DNA of 64,000 nucleotides from Candidatus Obscuribacterales bacterium. Its GTDB lineage: Bacteria > Cyanobacteriota > Vampirovibrionia > Obscuribacterales > Obscuribacteraceae. This document shows, piece by piece, positions 50,892 to 59,171 of this stretch; position 1 is the first letter of the stretch; the number at the start of each line of letters is the position of its first letter. The translations under genes and the position numbers were made by a program. Below the pieces are notes generated by a model, which was not told where the DNA came from, did not search any database, and saw only the letters and a list, made by a program, of their open reading frames with translations. The stretch lies in contig JAHBVO010000003.1 in assembly GCA_019637435.1 (NCBI GenBank), forward strand, positions 744,001-808,000, written 5' to 3'.

Positions 50892-52667
50892 TTAACGGCT
50901 GGTATCGTCGATAAAGTCTCGAAGTTTTTGACGTTTATGCACGTTTGGTTCGCTTTTCATGGCCTGGCTTACACTTTCGAGCACGTCCTTCTTGTGACCT
51001 TTCTTTGCAAGTTCTGATAATGTGTCGAAAGCCTCGCGTTGAGTGGAGACTTCTCGTGCTTTCGTCAGACCAACGACCTTTTCCAGATCGGAAACAATTT
51101 CGAATGTCGCAACGCCTCGCAACGCTGTCTTTCGCACATCTGCCGCCGGATCGACGAGAGCGTCACTCAACCTCGACTGCAACGCCGGAATCAGATCTTT
51201 CTTTACTGAATCATCTGCCTCTTCCAGCACGGCTATCAAAGACTCCAGTGCTTGAGCGCGCTTATCAGGAGCGTGGTCACCAGTTGCTTGGATGAGAAAC
51301 TCCGCCGATTCTCTGGTTGGTAGCGTGCCGAGTGTTTTGAGAATGAGCCAGTACGTTTTTGCGCTTGCGCGACTTGGCTCCTGGACAGGGTTTAGCTGTT
51401 TGGGTAGATTGCTTCGTTCGTCTAAGTTTACTTTTGCATTTGCAATTTCGATCAGTTTCACTGACGCTTCGTTTGCGTCCAGACGGCTCAGGGCCTCGAT
51501 CGCATTGTCGAGCAAGGGGTGTTCCGGCTTCAAAATCCGTTGGATCCGTGCGCTCTCGGAATTCATTTGATGCTTGGCGGCAAAGTCTAGTGCGCTCCGC
51601 AGATCGCTCAGTTTCACGGGATCGGAAATGTCGGTTTCTCCGGTGAGCACCTCGAGCGTCTCGCTGACAAGTTGACGGCAGGCGTCGGAATTCGAGTATG
51701 CGACGACCTTCTCGATGTCGCTTTGGGAGGGCGGCGACATCAACAAATAGCTGTGGTTATTTTCCAGCCAGTGTGCCAGACGTGTAGCTGTTGTGGCGAC
51801 TGTGCAAGTTGGTTGATTCTCGACAAGCTTTGCCAGATACGGGAAACATTCCGGTGCACCAAGCTCTACAACAGTTTCCTTATTGAACGTACCGAGTGAT
51901 GCGTCGAGGAGATCGGAAACGATCTGGCAGCCGACGGCTGTCGACAGCGCATCATCACTTTCGAAAAAGATTTTTGGATGGAGGATTCTGGAAACAGCTA
52001 CTGCGGTGTAGTCCGAATGAGAATGCTTGTTGATTAAAACCTTCAACAGGTTCGGCGATGGTTGTCCGTTTTCAAACTTGGCAAGCGCTGCAGCCAGGTC
52101 TACTTGAATCCAGGGATCTTCATCGGAGAGGTACTGTACAAGCGCATCTTCACCCGAGGGTGCGCTCAGTTTTCCTAAAGCATTGGCGATATATGGAAAG
52201 GCATTACGTGCACCATTGGTAGTGTCATGCAAACTCTGGATCAGTTTATCAACCGTTTCTGTCGCGTTCAGATGGGCAAGCAACATGGCGGCGTTGGCGC
52301 GGACCTGCCAGTCCTCATGCAGAAGCGGTACGTCCTCGTAAGAGAGGGCTTCCTCGTTGACGTCGGGCGCGAGAACTTTGATGAGAACTGCGTGGTCGGT
52401 GAAGTCCGCGAAAATTGTTTTCAGTTTTTCTTCCCACCAGAGTGGCGCCAGTTTGAGCAGCGATGCCACTTGCTGGCTACTCTCCGACTCAATCGCCAGC
52501 TTCATATCTGCGCGCACATCTTTGAATTGACGCTGATTTTCCGGGGATGTCCCAACCAACCCGTTGTAGAGCATGAAGTGCTCGAGCTCGAAATCGTCCG
52601 GTTTTACGGGCGTTTTTTCAGCAAAAATTGAGGTTATCTTTTTGATCCACTTTGCAAATACCGGCAT
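50892..52667 (-). CDS. HEAT-repeat protein
   Basis: A protein of about 591 residues of tandem helical pairs. Clear HEAT units include DWQVRANAAMLLAHLN, EDPWIQVDLAAALAKFENG and DPAADVRKTALRGVATFE. I start at the ATG at 52667; a TTG at 52724 would add 19 residues. There is no signal peptide or span. It is not next to a likely partner. Together with the 1100-residue HEAT protein at 22217, it shows this genome favours such scaffolds. No function can be assigned. Confidence 0.75.
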   Translation of the reverse strand: MPVFAKWIKKITSIFAEKTPVKPDDFELEHFMLYNGLVGTSPENQRQFKDVRADMKLAIESESSQQVASLLKLAPLWWEEKLKTIFADFTDHAVLIKVLAPDVNEEALSYEDVPLLHEDWQVRANAAMLLAHLNATETVDKLIQSLHDTTNGARNAFPYIANALGKLSAPSGEDALVQYLSDEDPWIQVDLAAALAKFENGQPSPNLLKVLINKHSHSDYTAVAVSRILHPKIFFESDDALSTAVGCQIVSDLLDASLGTFNKETVVELGAPECFPYLAKLVENQPTCTVATTATRLAHWLENNHSYLLMSPPSQSDIEKVVAYSNSDACRQLVSETLEVLTGETDISDPVKLSDLRSALDFAAKHQMNSESARIQRILKPEHPLLDNAIEALSRLDANEASVKLIEIANAKVNLDERSNLPKQLNPVQEPSRASAKTYWLILKTLGTLPTRESAEFLIQATGDHAPDKRAQALESLIAVLEEADDSVKKDLIPALQSRLSDALVDPAADVRKTALRGVATFEIVSDLEKVVGLTKAREVSTQREAFDTLSELAKKGHKKDVLESVSQAMKSEPNVHKRQKLRDFIDDTSR

Positions 52668-52848
52668 GTAAACAGACTTGACCTCGTGTAACGCCGAAAA
52701 CCCGAACAGACTAGCAGTTAGCAAACCTGCTTGATCACAGCATTGTAGAATAGCAGAACATAATAGAAAGTTGCCGCCATATTGCTAAAATGTAGAGCTT
52801 AACCGGGTTTTAGAACGGGTTGAATCGACTCTTCATCTGGAGGACAAC

Positions 52849-53985
52849 GTGAACACTTTTTTGAGTGCAGAGCAGGACGCATTTTTGGCTCGTTGCAGAG
52901 CCCACGCCACCGAGCACATCGCCCCTTTAGCCGGCGATCTTGATGAAGGACGGCATTCCTTCCGTGACGTAGTGTCAGGTCTCGGTCAGGCGGGTCTTCT
53001 TGGATCTTTCGTGGCGAAAGAATACGGTGGTCAAGGCGCGCCTTTCGTGAATCTCGTTCTTCTCGCCGAGGCGTTGTCTGAGTTTGATCCTGGTCTGGCA
53101 TTGAGTCTTGCCGCGCACGCGCAGGTGATTGAGCTGCTCTCGAAGCATGGAACCGATACTCAGAAGTCCCGCTACTTGCCACTTCTGGCGAGAGGCGAGT
53201 GCATCGGCGCTTTTGCGCTTAGCGAAGAAACCGCCGGCAGCGACTACGCGGCGATGAAAACCAGTGCCGCCGTCAGCGGCGGAAAATGTATTTTGACCGG
53301 CGAGAAAACCTGGGTTGTCAACGGAAGCGTTGCAAACCTCGCTCTGGTAGTCGCTAAAGACGATGCAGCGAAACTTTCGATCTGGCTTGTGGACCTCGAC
53401 AACGCCGACAAATCGAAGGTTGAAATCGGTTCCAATCGTAAAAAACTTGGATTGCGCTCCGCGGCGACCAACGACATCAGTTTCAAAGGACTGGAATTGG
53501 CTCAGGACGCAGTTCTCGGCAGTTCCGAAGTTGCGGAAACAGCGATCCGCGAGGCGATGGACGTCAGCAAAGTTCTGGTTGCGGCAGCCGCGACAGGGCT
53601 CATGAACTCCGCAATCACCCATAGCGTCGACAGAGCCCGCACTCGTGAGCAGTTTGGCGGAAATATCGGCAAGCTTCAAGCGATCCAGTGGAAACTGGCA
53701 GATATGTCTGCAGACTCAAGCGCCGCCAAGCTTCTGACCTATCGCGCCGCCTGGAGCAAAGACGAAGCTCCGGAAGAGTTCAGCAAAGACGCCGCCATGT
53801 GCAAGTTTTACGCCGCCAAAACCGCTCGGGTTCATAGCGCCGAGGCTGTTCAAATCTTTGGATCGCTTGGAGTCAGCGATGATGAGCCGATCGAGAAGCT
53901 TTATCGCGATGCCAAAGTCACTGAAATCGCGGAAGGCACTTCCGAAATCCAGAAGAACATAATCGCGAAAGAAGTCGGAGTTTAA
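52849..53985 (+). CDS. Acyl-CoA dehydrogenase
   Basis: A 378-residue FAD enzyme that introduces a double bond at C2-C3 of acyl-CoA. It starts at GTG 52849, five bases after GGAGG. Motifs are FALSEETAGSDYAAMKT (FAD region), RTREQFGGNIGKLQAIQWKLADM and AEGTSEIQKNIIAKEV, where the EGTSEIQ glutamate is the usual catalytic base. It looks like the short-chain group (butyryl-CoA type), but chain length is not certain from sequence. No electron-transfer flavoprotein genes are in the window. Confidence 0.9.
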   Translation: MNTFLSAEQDAFLARCRAHATEHIAPLAGDLDEGRHSFRDVVSGLGQAGLLGSFVAKEYGGQGAPFVNLVLLAEALSEFDPGLALSLAAHAQVIELLSKHGTDTQKSRYLPLLARGECIGAFALSEETAGSDYAAMKTSAAVSGGKCILTGEKTWVVNGSVANLALVVAKDDAAKLSIWLVDLDNADKSKVEIGSNRKKLGLRSAATNDISFKGLELAQDAVLGSSEVAETAIREAMDVSKVLVAAAATGLMNSAITHSVDRARTREQFGGNIGKLQAIQWKLADMSADSSAAKLLTYRAAWSKDEAPEEFSKDAAMCKFYAAKTARVHSAEAVQIFGSLGVSDDEPIEKLYRDAKVTEIAEGTSEIQKNIIAKEVGV

Positions 53986-54115
53986 CCGCTCTGAAGCTTT
54001 CAGGTCGCGCGCGATGTCTGCGGTGGCAAAGCGCGCGATTTTGTCCTTCAATACAATGTATTGTGTTGAACCATGCGTGGAATATTCAACTTGACGTAGT
54101 TGCCGGAGATGCAAA

Positions 54116-55474
54116 GTGTCTTACAAAAAATCACTGCACAAGGGGCGAATGCTTTTGTTAGGTCTGGCTCTCGCCGGAGTTGCAAGCGGTTTCGCCATAC
54201 AATCGGCTGATGCCGTGAGCGCGGATTTCATTGAAGGAACACAGCTGTATCAGCGCAAACAATACCGCGCGGCGCTTGCGAAGTTCGCAGCCACGCTGAA
54301 AGCCTATCCCGGCGACGGTAGTTGTTACTACTACATGGGTGCTTGTTATCAGAATCTTCGGGATATTCCGCACGCCAAGCAGATGTACGCGGAGGCGATT
54401 AAGTACGGAAAGAGCCAACCTCCCGGTGAAAACGCGCTCAAGGCTTTGCTCGCGATCGATGTCGAGTACGCCAAGTCCGTGGTGCCGCCATGGAATTGGA
54501 AGCTGCAGAAGATGTTGCCGGGTGGTGGTCGATTCGGCAATCCGGATGGCACCGGACCTATGCAGACGGCGTCTTCGTCATCGGCTTCAAGCTCCAGTCG
54601 TGTGCAGACTTATGCTCGCAGCGCGTCATCATCAGCTTCTTCGACGCAGAGCGCAAGTGACGCTTCGCTTCCCGCTAACGGCAAAATTCCGATCGTTGAT
54701 AATCCGTTCGGCAACAACATGACCTATGTGACCGGTTATATCAATGGCAAAAAGGTCGATCATATGCTGTTTGATACTGGAGCCGAAATGGTGCTTTTCG
54801 GTCGAAACCATTTGCGCGATCTGGGAATCCCGGAGCCGACCGGACCGGCGACCTCCACTGTCAAAGGCGTGGGCGGTTCGCAAGATGCCTGGCGCATGCA
54901 AGTTGATTTGCAAGTCGGCAATATTCAACGGCACAATTTTACGATTACAGTTCAACAACAGATGAATGCCGCGCCGCTCCTGGGGCAGAACTTCTACAAA
55001 GATTATCAATGTCAGGTCGATAAGCCCGGTCGTCAGATTGTGTTGACTCGTAGTGATGTGTATAAGAGTTCGATTGCGAGCGCGACTCCGTATGGCAATG
55101 TCAACAATGTTCCTTTCACGCGGCAGGGAAATCTGGTTGTAGTTCAAGTCGAAATTAATGGACGGCGCGTGCCGATGGTTTTGGATACTGGCGCTGATAA
55201 GACTCAGTTTACGAAAGAGCAACTTGCTCAGGCCGCGGTTACGATTCCGCAGGACGTGACTGTTGGTTCGATGAACGGTGTTGGCGGCCAGACGACATCT
55301 GTGATGTTTCCTGTCAGTCGTGTGAAGATGGGACCGATTGATAAGTCCAATTTCCCGATTACAGTGGTGCAGCAGGCGCATATGCCGTATCCGCTTCTGG
55401 GGCAGGATTTCTTTGGTGATTACCGTTACTCGATTGACACGGTCAACAACGCTATTAAGTTTCAGGGGCGCTGA
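54116..55474 (+). CDS. Exported TPR protein with two retropepsin-like domains
   Basis: A 452-residue protein. A signal peptide (LHKGRMLLLGLALAGVASG, cleavage near SADA|VS) is followed by a TPR-like region (ADFIEGTQLYQRKQYRAALAKF, GDGSCYYYMGACYQNL), a serine-rich linker (150-185) and two aspartic-protease domains. Each has an active-site DTGA (at about D220 and D357) and a closing LLGQ-DF/NF motif. Retropepsins need two such domains to form a site, so the tandem pair may fold into a single two-lobe enzyme like pepsin. The start GTG 54116 has GGAG seven bases before it. The stop overlaps the next ATG (TGATG), so it is coupled to a glycosyltransferase. Confidence 0.85.
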   Translation: MSYKKSLHKGRMLLLGLALAGVASGFAIQSADAVSADFIEGTQLYQRKQYRAALAKFAATLKAYPGDGSCYYYMGACYQNLRDIPHAKQMYAEAIKYGKSQPPGENALKALLAIDVEYAKSVVPPWNWKLQKMLPGGGRFGNPDGTGPMQTASSSSASSSSRVQTYARSASSSASSTQSASDASLPANGKIPIVDNPFGNNMTYVTGYINGKKVDHMLFDTGAEMVLFGRNHLRDLGIPEPTGPATSTVKGVGGSQDAWRMQVDLQVGNIQRHNFTITVQQQMNAAPLLGQNFYKDYQCQVDKPGRQIVLTRSDVYKSSIASATPYGNVNNVPFTRQGNLVVVQVEINGRRVPMVLDTGADKTQFTKEQLAQAAVTIPQDVTVGSMNGVGGQTTSVMFPVSRVKMGPIDKSNFPITVVQQAHMPYPLLGQDFFGDYRYSIDTVNNAIKFQGR

Positions 55475-56247
55475 TGCCACTTTCGGTTGTTATCGTCGCT
55501 CAGGATGAAGAACGTACTATCGGTCGTGTAATCGAAGCGGTTAAACCAATCGCCGATGAAGTCGTGCTTGTTGATTCCGGTTCTAGCGATAAAACCATTG
55601 AAATCGCAACCAGTCTTGGCGCTCGGGTTCTGCACCAGGACTGGCTCGGCTATGCGGGGCAGAAGAACTTCGCTATCGACCTTGCTAAGAATGACTGGAT
55701 TCTAAGCCTGGACGCAGATGAGATTTTGACACCGGAGCTGGTGGCGGAGATTAGCGAGGTTTTGAACGATCCGAATGCCACCGAATACGATGGCTATAAA
55801 TTGCCGCGGGTTCTCTACATAGGCGATACTCCGATCAAGCACGGTGGTTTCTATCCCGATGCGCAGCTCCGGCTGATCCAGCGTGGTAAAGGGCGATTCA
55901 ACGATCGGATGGTTCACGAGGCGATCAAGGTCGACGGACCTGTGAAGATGTTGAAAAACTGCATGCTCCATTATGCCTACAAAGACGTCGCCGGTTTTTC
56001 TGCTGCAATGGAAAAATACGCGCAATTGTCTGCGAAAGAATTTGCGAAGCGCAAAAAATTCGGGTGGAAAACTCATCCAGTCAACGAAATCTTGCATCCA
56101 GCCTGGACGTTTCTCTACCGTTACTTCGCTCGGGGTGGGCTTCTCGATGGCGCGCTTGGTTTAAAGCTCGCGAATATTTACAGCGATTATGTGCGCAAGA
56201 AAATTCGCTATTTGCGTGAACTCGAAAAGAGCGATGTGCGTTCGTAA
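55474..56247 (+). CDS. Family 2 glycosyltransferase (WaaE/KdtX-like)
   Basis: A 257-residue GT2 enzyme: LSVVIVAQDEERTIGRVIEAV, VVLVDSGSSDKT, then ILSLDADEILTPEL, where DAD is the metal motif, and HEAIKVDGP later. It matches the WaaE/KdtX group that adds a sugar to lipopolysaccharide core, though other acceptors are possible. Its ATG overlaps the stop of the protease-like gene by one base. It is the last gene before the oppositely oriented acetyltransferase, three bases away. Confidence 0.9.
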   Translation: MPLSVVIVAQDEERTIGRVIEAVKPIADEVVLVDSGSSDKTIEIATSLGARVLHQDWLGYAGQKNFAIDLAKNDWILSLDADEILTPELVAEISEVLNDPNATEYDGYKLPRVLYIGDTPIKHGGFYPDAQLRLIQRGKGRFNDRMVHEAIKVDGPVKMLKNCMLHYAYKDVAGFSAAMEKYAQLSAKEFAKRKKFGWKTHPVNEILHPAWTFLYRYFARGGLLDGALGLKLANIYSDYVRKKIRYLRELEKSDVRS

Positions 56248-56250
56248 CGG

Positions 56251-56781
56251 TCAAGTGTTATTGCTGAAAACCGGTTCCTGGGGCGCATCTTCGTGTTCTC
56301 TTAAAACGAGGTGCCACCAACCGACGTCGTGCCATTTGCCAAGTTTGTATCCGACCTTTTTGTAAATGCCAACCTTTTGAAATCCCATCTTTTCGTGTAG
56401 ACGAACGCTTGCCTCGTTTGGTAACGTCACGCCCGCGTAAGCATTGTAGAATCCGCGTTCACGAAGAATTTCTAACAGATGTGTATAGAGTTTCGTTCCG
56501 AGACCTTGATTGCGTTTTTTCTCTGAGATATAGATTGAAACGTCGACGCTCCACCTGTACGCGGCGCGCTCCTTATGCGGGCTTGCGTAGGCGTACGCAT
56601 TTATCTCGTCGTCATCAACGTCTACGAGCCACAGATGAGTGGAGTTGCATTTTTCGATTCGCGATCGCATCTCTTCCACAGTAGGCGGAACGAGTTCAAA
56701 ACTAACGATGCTGTCTTCGCAGAATGGCGCATAGATTTCCAAAATTCCCTGCGCATCCTCTGCCGTCGCTTCCCTAATCAA
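56251..56781 (-). CDS. GNAT acetyltransferase, phosphinothricin-acetyltransferase-like
   Basis: A 176-residue GNAT protein: IREATAEDAQGILEIYAPF, SIVSFELVPPTVEEM, the acetyl-CoA loop KKRNQGLGTKLY (a variant of R/Q-x-x-G-x-G/A) and LHEKMGFQKVGIYKKVGYKLGKWHDVGWW. This is the Pat/Bar/YwnH group that acetylates amino acid-like compounds. The start TTG 56781 has GAGG five bases before it. It ends three bases from the glycosyltransferase on the other strand. Confidence 0.9.
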   Translation of the reverse strand: MIREATAEDAQGILEIYAPFCEDSIVSFELVPPTVEEMRSRIEKCNSTHLWLVDVDDDEINAYAYASPHKERAAYRWSVDVSIYISEKKRNQGLGTKLYTHLLEILRERGFYNAYAGVTLPNEASVRLHEKMGFQKVGIYKKVGYKLGKWHDVGWWHLVLREHEDAPQEPVFSNNT

Positions 56782-56989
56782 CGCAACCTCACTGCAGCCT
56801 CACTACTATATGGTTTCATATCGATGTTTTTCTGAAAGCCCCGCAGGTGCTTGTTTTGGAGATGCCGGCAAAAGATCGTCTCCCAAATTTTCCCGTTTGT
56901 CTACGATGCGATGCCGGATTTCCTGAAAAACGTCATCGTACCATAGACAACAGCTCGTTCCATGCGCGGTTGATTTGCAAATGGGAAGC

Positions 56990-57826
56990 TCAGGTTTGTA
57001 TATTTGAAACAGTTGCGTGCTTGCAGTCCAGGATCCAACAGAAGAGCCGGTCATAAACCTCTTGTGCACATTCGTCTAAATTGTGCGTGCCGATGAAAAA
57101 CGCAATTTGCTTATCGCCTTTTGCCTCTTTCCATATTGCCTTTGACCAGGCTGTGGGTTCAATTGGATCCAGCAATCCAGTCATCACAAGCGTTCTAACA
57201 TTCATGCTCGATATTCGCTCAGCCCCGTAAGGCTGGCTTGCCATGGGCACAACGCCGACCACGCTCGGCTCAAACGATGCGCCGCCAATCACAGCTGCAC
57301 CACCAAGCGAATGACCAACGACGACAACCTTTTCTATGCCAATACTGTTTAAATATTGAATCGCCGCGCGAACATCATGGACCGTTTCAGGAAACTCCGT
57401 TGGATGGCGAAAACATAGATGAACAGTGTGTATTGATTTGCTGGCGCCGGACGTGCCGAGCTTGTGAAATAAACCGCGAGCCGGTGACCAGAAGGCACCG
57501 GATACGCCACCAGCGACAACGACGCCTAACTTGGCATTCTTTACCGGATAGTTTCTCAGTTTAATTGCGCCGCGGTTCGACATCAACGTAACGTAGCGAG
57601 AGCCGGCGGCTTGAACGATCTCGTTAATGTGCGGTTCGCTAGTTTCTTTCCAGCTCTCATCCATAACTTTCGGAATGGGAAGATGTAGGTTTATGCCTTG
57701 CTGAAGAAGTGTTTGGTAGAACGGATTGGCGTCGTAGAAGAGCGCCATTCCGAAAAGTAGAAGATACCAGGGACGCAATCGGGTGAAAACAGTTCGCGAC
57801 TGTTCTTTGGAAGGTTTGCTTTTCAA
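56990..57826 (-). CDS. Membrane-anchored alpha/beta hydrolase
   Basis: A 278-residue protein with a short cytoplasmic N-terminus, one anchor (LRPWYLLLFGMALFYDAN) and an alpha/beta-hydrolase domain: nucleophile motif VVVGHSLGGAAVIGG near residue 170, an acid in LLDPIEPTAW, and HNLDEC near residue 252 as the likely histidine. It starts at TTG 57826, seven bases after GGAG. The substrate is unknown; a lipase or acyl-esterase is plausible. A minus-strand frame at 56806-57069 overlaps its 3' end and is not a gene. Confidence 0.78.
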   Translation of the reverse strand: MKSKPSKEQSRTVFTRLRPWYLLLFGMALFYDANPFYQTLLQQGINLHLPIPKVMDESWKETSEPHINEIVQAAGSRYVTLMSNRGAIKLRNYPVKNAKLGVVVAGGVSGAFWSPARGLFHKLGTSGASKSIHTVHLCFRHPTEFPETVHDVRAAIQYLNSIGIEKVVVVGHSLGGAAVIGGASFEPSVVGVVPMASQPYGAERISSMNVRTLVMTGLLDPIEPTAWSKAIWKEAKGDKQIAFFIGTHNLDECAQEVYDRLFCWILDCKHATVSNIQT

Positions 57827-58179
57827 CTGGAAACTCCGCGCGCAAAAACAGGTGCCACCACATGCGGCATCACTATGGGAAACAGTTCTGCTAACTGAGA
57901 TCCATCATAGTCGCGGCTACTTCAACTCGCCAAGGTAGCGGGCGGTTTTTGATAAACAATTGGAAACGATATTTCTCGTCGAGATAGTCGATTGGTGTCT
58001 ACGCCAGAATGCCGGATTTTCGCAAAAGCGTCGTAGCCAGATAGCCAAACTGTCCCGCAAAAATTGGTCCATTCCGTAAACGCCCGTGTGCCAATCATTC
58101 TGCTGAATGGAGAAAACTGTCATATATAGTAGGAAGGCTGCTGGGTAGGGAGGCTGCTGGGTGGGGAGTTGCTCCAGGC
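57827..58179. other. 353-base spacer
   Basis: No supported gene. A frame at 57917-58327 overlaps the MshEN-like gene in the wrong frame and is rich in P, R and S, as a shadow would be. A direct repeat of GGAGGCTGCTGGGT-like units is present near 58135-58165. No terminator hairpin was recognised. Confidence 0.5.
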
Positions 58180-58485
58180 TTATTCGGAGGATTCGCCGAG
58201 GAGTTCGGCTAGGAGGAGGCGGTATTTGCGGAGGTTTTCTTCGTAGGATTGGGTCGGGGCTGGGCGGGAGGCTTCGGTTTCTTTTAGCCAGGGGGCGTGA
58301 TCGTTTAGCGCCTCTTCGGTAACCCAACGTCTGGCCAGCAAAATATCCTCGACATTCATCCCAGTTGCTTCATGGTCTGAAATGACGAGGTTTGCTTGCG
58401 CCTGTGAGATCACTTTGCTGTCGACGAGCTTACTCAACAACTCTTGATCACGGGCATCCAGGTTGTTTTGTTCGGGTGCGACCAC
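58180..58485 (-). CDS. Stand-alone MshEN/GspE-N-like small protein
   Basis: A 101-residue protein. The frame runs further upstream through khpA, but the true start is GTG at 58485, whose G is the last base of the khpA stop (TAGTG). Residues 10-65 (LLSKLVDSKVISQAQANLVI, GMNVEDILLARRWVTEEALNDHAPWL) match the N-terminal GspE/MshEN fold, which binds c-di-GMP or other factors in type II secretion and pilus ATPases. Here it stands alone, with a tail of 35 residues (SYEENLRKYRLLLAELL). It lies where rimM-trmD follow ffh-rpsP-khpA in many bacteria. Confidence 0.7.
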   Translation of the reverse strand: MVAPEQNNLDARDQELLSKLVDSKVISQAQANLVISDHEATGMNVEDILLARRWVTEEALNDHAPWLKETEASRPAPTQSYEENLRKYRLLLAELLGESSE

Positions 58486-58871
58486 TAAGAGACCACTATG
58501 TCGACTCGTTTTCCGTAGCGTCCGGCAGCTGCTTTGATCAGGAATCGAAGCGCCGAGATGGTTCTGCCGTCCTTGCCGATCAAGCGTCCAGTGACTGCAG
58601 GATCGCATTTGACGCTCACCCGGCTTCTACGTGGACCGAAGCTCTTCCGTTCGAACATGAGCGAATCAGGCTCTTTGGCAAGAACCTTCAATATATATTC
58701 AGCCAGATCCTCAGGTGCCTGAGTCTGGATTAGCTTTGTCGGGAAGCGCCTTTGGCCGCCGCTGCCCCCGCGGTACCCGCCGCCGGAGCCGCCGCGGTAT
58801 CCGCCGCCGCTGCCGCCTTTCTTATAAGACCCGCTACCGTATCGCTTGGTTGAGCGCCGTTTTTCATCCAT
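58485..58871 (-). CDS. khpA: KH-domain RNA-binding protein with glycine-rich N-terminus
   Basis: A 128-residue protein. The KH domain covers about 52-128 with the GxxG loop GKDG at 99-102 (VTGRLIGKDGRTISALRF). Typical KhpA proteins are about 75-80 residues, so the first 45 residues (KKGGSGGGYRGGSGGGYRGG) are an extension with two 8-residue repeats. The gene overlaps the 3' end of rpsP by 142 bases in another frame. No ATG, GTG or TTG occurs in frame between the ATG at 58871 and the domain, so the overlap is probably real. It likely binds rRNA or mRNA and helps ribosome assembly or division, as in other bacteria. Confidence 0.85.
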   Translation of the reverse strand: MDEKRRSTKRYGSGSYKKGGSGGGYRGGSGGGYRGGSGGQRRFPTKLIQTQAPEDLAEYILKVLAKEPDSLMFERKSFGPRRSRVSVKCDPAVTGRLIGKDGRTISALRFLIKAAAGRYGKRVDIVVS

Positions 58872-59035
58872 CGGTCAACTGCTTCTCTATCTAATTTGAG
58901 TTCTTTAGATCGCGGATTGTAGTATCCGACTTCTTCAATCGGTTTGCCATCGCGGCGCGTACGTCCGTCTACAGCAACGATTCTGTAGTGTGGGGCTTTC
59001 TTGGCGCCTATGCGCTTAAGCCGAATCTTGACCAC
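58730..59035 (-). CDS. rpsP: Ribosomal protein S16
   Basis: A 101-residue small-subunit protein. It starts MVKIRLKRIGAKKAPHYRIV and contains DGRTRRDGKPIEEVGYYNP and DRWMKNGAQPSDTVAGLI, all family hallmarks. The usual length is 80-90, so the last 23 residues (AAAADTAAAPAAGTAG and KGASRQS) are an Ala-rich tail encoded by the DNA that also codes the Gly-rich start of khpA. It follows ffh by about 136 bases in the common order ffh-rpsP-khpA. Confidence 0.97.
   Translation of the reverse strand: MVKIRLKRIGAKKAPHYRIVAVDGRTRRDGKPIEEVGYYNPRSKELKLDREAVDRWMKNGAQPSDTVAGLIRKAAAAADTAAAPAAGTAGAAAAKGASRQS
58764..58811 (-). repeat. 24-base tandem repeat coding in two frames
   Basis: Two 24-base units (GGC-rich, one with GGATACCGC, one with GGGTACCGC) and a third partial unit. 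In the khpA frame they encode SGGGYRGG twice. In the rpsP frame they encode Ala-rich units (AAADTAAA and PAAGTAGA). The repeat is therefore the shared coding region of two genes. Confidence 0.7.
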
Positions 59036-59171
59036 TTGTTGTCCCTCTTGAGTTCTTGCAAGTCACTAAAATTGAATGTGAATCGCTATTTTACCAGGTC
59101 TATATGCATATACCGCCAGATCTAGTGTAAAGCGAGCTTTGCATTAGTTATCGATCGGCGGTTGTTGGAGT

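Noticed and set aside
57917..58327. 136-residue minus-strand frame
   Set aside because: Overlaps the MshEN-like gene out of frame and has a P/R/S-rich, shadow-like composition.
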